From Proteiniborus sp. DW1 (GTDB lineage Bacteria; Bacillota; Clostridia; Tissierellales; Proteiniboraceae), in assembly GCF_900095305.1 (NCBI RefSeq), contig NZ_FMDO01000030.1:62001-126000 (forward strand): a DNA stretch of 64,000 nucleotides. Reading direction: 5' to 3'. Position 1 is the first letter of the stretch. Each line of letters begins with the position of its first letter. Below are positions 62,255 to 64,000 of this stretch, piece after piece. The notes beneath the pieces were generated by a model. That model was not told the DNA's origin and did not search any database. It was given only the letters and a program-made list of their open reading frames with translations. A program made the translations under genes and the position numbers.

Positions 62255-63045
62255 ATAAATTGTTTTTTTCTGTTCTTATATATGGCTAGATACTTAAAAT
62301 TAAGCTCTCTCAAAAGCTTGACTGCTTCCTGATAATCAAATCCAATATGTTCAGGAGTATGTGCATCTGAGCCTATAGTGATAGTTTCGCCACCAAGTTT
62401 TTTATAGAGCTTTAGTATTTCTGCAGTGGGAAGATAGGAGTTTATGCCATATCTTATACCAGAGGTATTTATCTCTATTCCTTTATCTTTATCGATAATC
62501 TTTTTTAGAACCTTTTCGATATGGTCCTTATATTCTTCAAGTTTTATAGTCTTGTTGTCCATATACTTAACATATCTATCTATTAGGTTAATATGTCCAA
62601 CAACATCAAAATCACTAAAATTATCTAATACCTTATACATTTCACTATAGTAAAGTAAGTAAGCATCTATTAAGTTTCTATTAGTAAACAACTCGCCTTC
62701 ATGGATTTCCTTACCCATCACTGTATGAATTGATAGAATAATGAAGTCGAAGTTATCTAAGTTAATTTTATTCTGAATACTATCAACTAAGTGGGGCTGC
62801 ATACCAAGTTCAATTCCACTCAAAATTTCTATTTGATCTCTATAATTAAACTTAGCTTTATTTAGTTTACTAAAGTAATCATACTCATCAAAAATAAAAT
62901 CAATTTTATCATCTCCATAATCATAGTCAATATGATCTGTGAAGCAAAGAGTTTTGATGTTTTTTTCTAAAGCGCCTTTTACCATATCTTCCATAGAGTA
63001 TCTACAATCTCCAGAAAACCTACTATGGACATGATAATCGTACAT
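62242..63045 (-). CDS. PHP-domain phosphatase, histidinol-phosphatase (HisJ/HisK) family
   Basis: 267 residues. DYHVHSRFSGD (about residues 3-13) and TDHIDYD (about 36-42) are metal-binding motifs of PHP phosphoesterases; GIELGMQ, HTVMG and IGSDAHTPEHIG near residue 228 are the others. Proteins of this length are usually histidinol-phosphate phosphatase, the penultimate step of histidine biosynthesis. No other his genes are in this window, so another phosphate ester is possible. The ribosome site is AGGAGTGG before the ATG. Confidence 0.88.
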   Translation of the reverse strand: MYDYHVHSRFSGDCRYSMEDMVKGALEKNIKTLCFTDHIDYDYGDDKIDFIFDEYDYFSKLNKAKFNYRDQIEILSGIELGMQPHLVDSIQNKINLDNFDFIILSIHTVMGKEIHEGELFTNRNLIDAYLLYYSEMYKVLDNFSDFDVVGHINLIDRYVKYMDNKTIKLEEYKDHIEKVLKKIIDKDKGIEINTSGIRYGINSYLPTAEILKLYKKLGGETITIGSDAHTPEHIGFDYQEAVKLLRELNFKYLAIYKNRKKQFIKIE

Positions 63046-63117
63046 TTATAACCACTCCTAATATATAATTAAGCTACAAAACTTATTCTACTAAATATAT
63101 TATAAAAAGTAAATGAA

Positions 63118-64000
63118 TTAATTGCTTTTTTCTTCTATCTGAAAATCTTCTTTATATTGTAATTTATAAAGCTCATAGTACATGCCACCTTTATTCAATA
63201 ATTCCTGGTGAGAGCCTATTTCTTTAATTCGTCCCTTATGGAGAACGATTATCTTATCAGAACGCTGTATAGTTGATAATCTATGAGCTATAGCTATAGA
63301 TGTTCTTCCTTTAACTATTTTACCTAGCGCATCCTGTATGAGAAGTTCTGTTTCTGTATCAATATTTGATGTTGCCTCATCTAATACTAATATATCGGGC
63401 TTAAACGCCAATGCTCTTGCAAAAGCAAGAAGCTGTCTTTGCCCTGCTGAAAGAGTAGAGCCTCTTTCCATCACAGGCTCCTCATACTTCTTAGGAAGCT
63501 TTTCAATAAAAGTATCAGCATTAACATATTTAGATACTTCAATAATTTCCTCATCAGATATATCTTCATTATTTAGTCTAATATTATCTTTAATTGTTCC
63601 TGTAAATAAAAATACATCTTGAAGAACTATTCCTATTCGCCTTCTTAACTGATACTTATCCATATCTTTAATATCAATTCCATCAATTAGTATCTGTCCC
63701 TTTTGTATGTCATAAAACCTGTTAATTAAGTTAATTATAGATGTTTTTCCTGCACCTGTTGCACCTACAAATGCTACAGTTTCTCCAGGATTTATTGTGA
63801 AGCTTACATCTTTAAGTACCCAGTTATCTTTTTCATATGCGAACCATACATTTTTAAATTCAATTTTACCCTTTATATGCTCATTATGAACTGGTTTCTC
63901 AAGATTTTTAACATCTTCTTCAGTATCTAAAATCATGAAAATCCTTTCAGATGAAGCCATTGCAGATTGAAGAATGTTATATTTTTCTGTTAAATCTAAT
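63118..64000 (-). CDS. ABC exporter (fused permease-ATPase), C-terminal part; cut by window end
   Basis: The frame runs on past the right edge; an ATG inside it (63960) is not the true start, because the codons before it (DLTEKYNILQSA) continue the family sequence. Visible are the end of the membrane domain (ASSERIFMILD) and the whole ATPase: Walker A GATGAGKTS, Q-loop, LSAGQRQLLAFARAL and Walker B DILVLDEATSNID, then the H-loop IAHRLST. It belongs to the heterodimeric MDR/MsbA-like exporters. Substrate unknown; a partner half-transporter probably lies further to the right. Confidence 0.9.
   Translation of the reverse strand, partial: LDLTEKYNILQSAMASSERIFMILDTEEDVKNLEKPVHNEHIKGKIEFKNVWFAYEKDNWVLKDVSFTINPGETVAFVGATGAGKTSIINLINRFYDIQKGQILIDGIDIKDMDKYQLRRRIGIVLQDVFLFTGTIKDNIRLNNEDISDEEIIEVSKYVNADTFIEKLPKKYEEPVMERGSTLSAGQRQLLAFARALAFKPDILVLDEATSNIDTETELLIQDALGKIVKGRTSIAIAHRLSTIQRSDKIIVLHKGRIKEIGSHQELLNKGGMYYELYKLQYKEDFQIEEKSN

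Overview
The window reads as chromosomal DNA of a low-GC, endospore-forming, amino-acid-fermenting anaerobe of the Clostridia/Tissierellia type. The support is AT-rich codon use, strong AGGAGG-type ribosome binding sites with many GTG/TTG starts, spore genes (cwlJ-gerQ, a spoVB-type flippase), class I two-subunit fumarase, and a complete glutamate-mutase (methylaspartate) fermentation cluster. No tRNA, rRNA or CRISPR array was seen. The species cannot be fixed from the sequence.

Layout. 1-2.1 kb is decayed accessory DNA: small genes and broken genes separated by three diverged copies of a ~100-nt structured repeat. 2.1-3.8 kb is a PiT phosphate transporter with its DUF47 partner. 3.9-8.4 kb holds an aspartate-to-pyruvate set (aspartase, fumarase alpha/beta, malic enzyme). 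8.5-15.2 kb carries ridA, an exonuclease III pseudogene, a SleB-type hydrolase under a c-di-AMP (ydaO) riboswitch, an M16 peptidase, asd, xpt, a small (p)ppGpp synthetase and a CMD-family protein. 15.3-22.6 kb is a minus-strand three-gene unit: a 1,624-residue protein combining HD, helical-repeat, NadD-like, GNAT-like and phosphoribosyltransferase-like regions, then a Rossmann dehydrogenase-like protein and a flavodoxin-fold protein. I regard this as the strongest candidate for an undescribed system.

22.8-39.6 kb is mostly envelope and sporulation: PspC/LiaF-like proteins, an FHA-SEDS-PBP operon, cwlJ-gerQ, a leaderless zinc phospholipase C-like protein, pepF, an O-antigen-ligase-like membrane protein, nadK, an RluA-type pseudouridine synthase, several unrecognised genes and an FtsH-type protease. 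A 6S RNA follows at 39.7-39.9 kb. 40.3-44.5 kb looks like an acquired island: a compact restriction-modification locus (HsdM-type methylase, half-length specificity subunit, XRE controller with a palindromic operator, small PD-(D/E)xK nuclease) beside an internally deleted large serine recombinase. 44.6-51.2 kb has an SDR, an ABC transporter with a coiled-coil FtsX permease, and a SpoVB-like flippase.

52.0-61.9 kb encodes conversion of glutamate to 3-methylaspartate (glmS, glmL, glmE), then mesaconate (mal), then cleavage of citramalate to pyruvate plus acetate (citD, citE, citF with the maturation genes citC, citX and citG). No dedicated mesaconase lies in the cluster, so the class I fumarase at 5.8-7.2 kb is a possible source of that activity. 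The window ends with a zinc-ribbon protein, a PHP-domain phosphatase and a truncated ABC exporter. Both amino-acid routes (aspartate and glutamate) deliver pyruvate.
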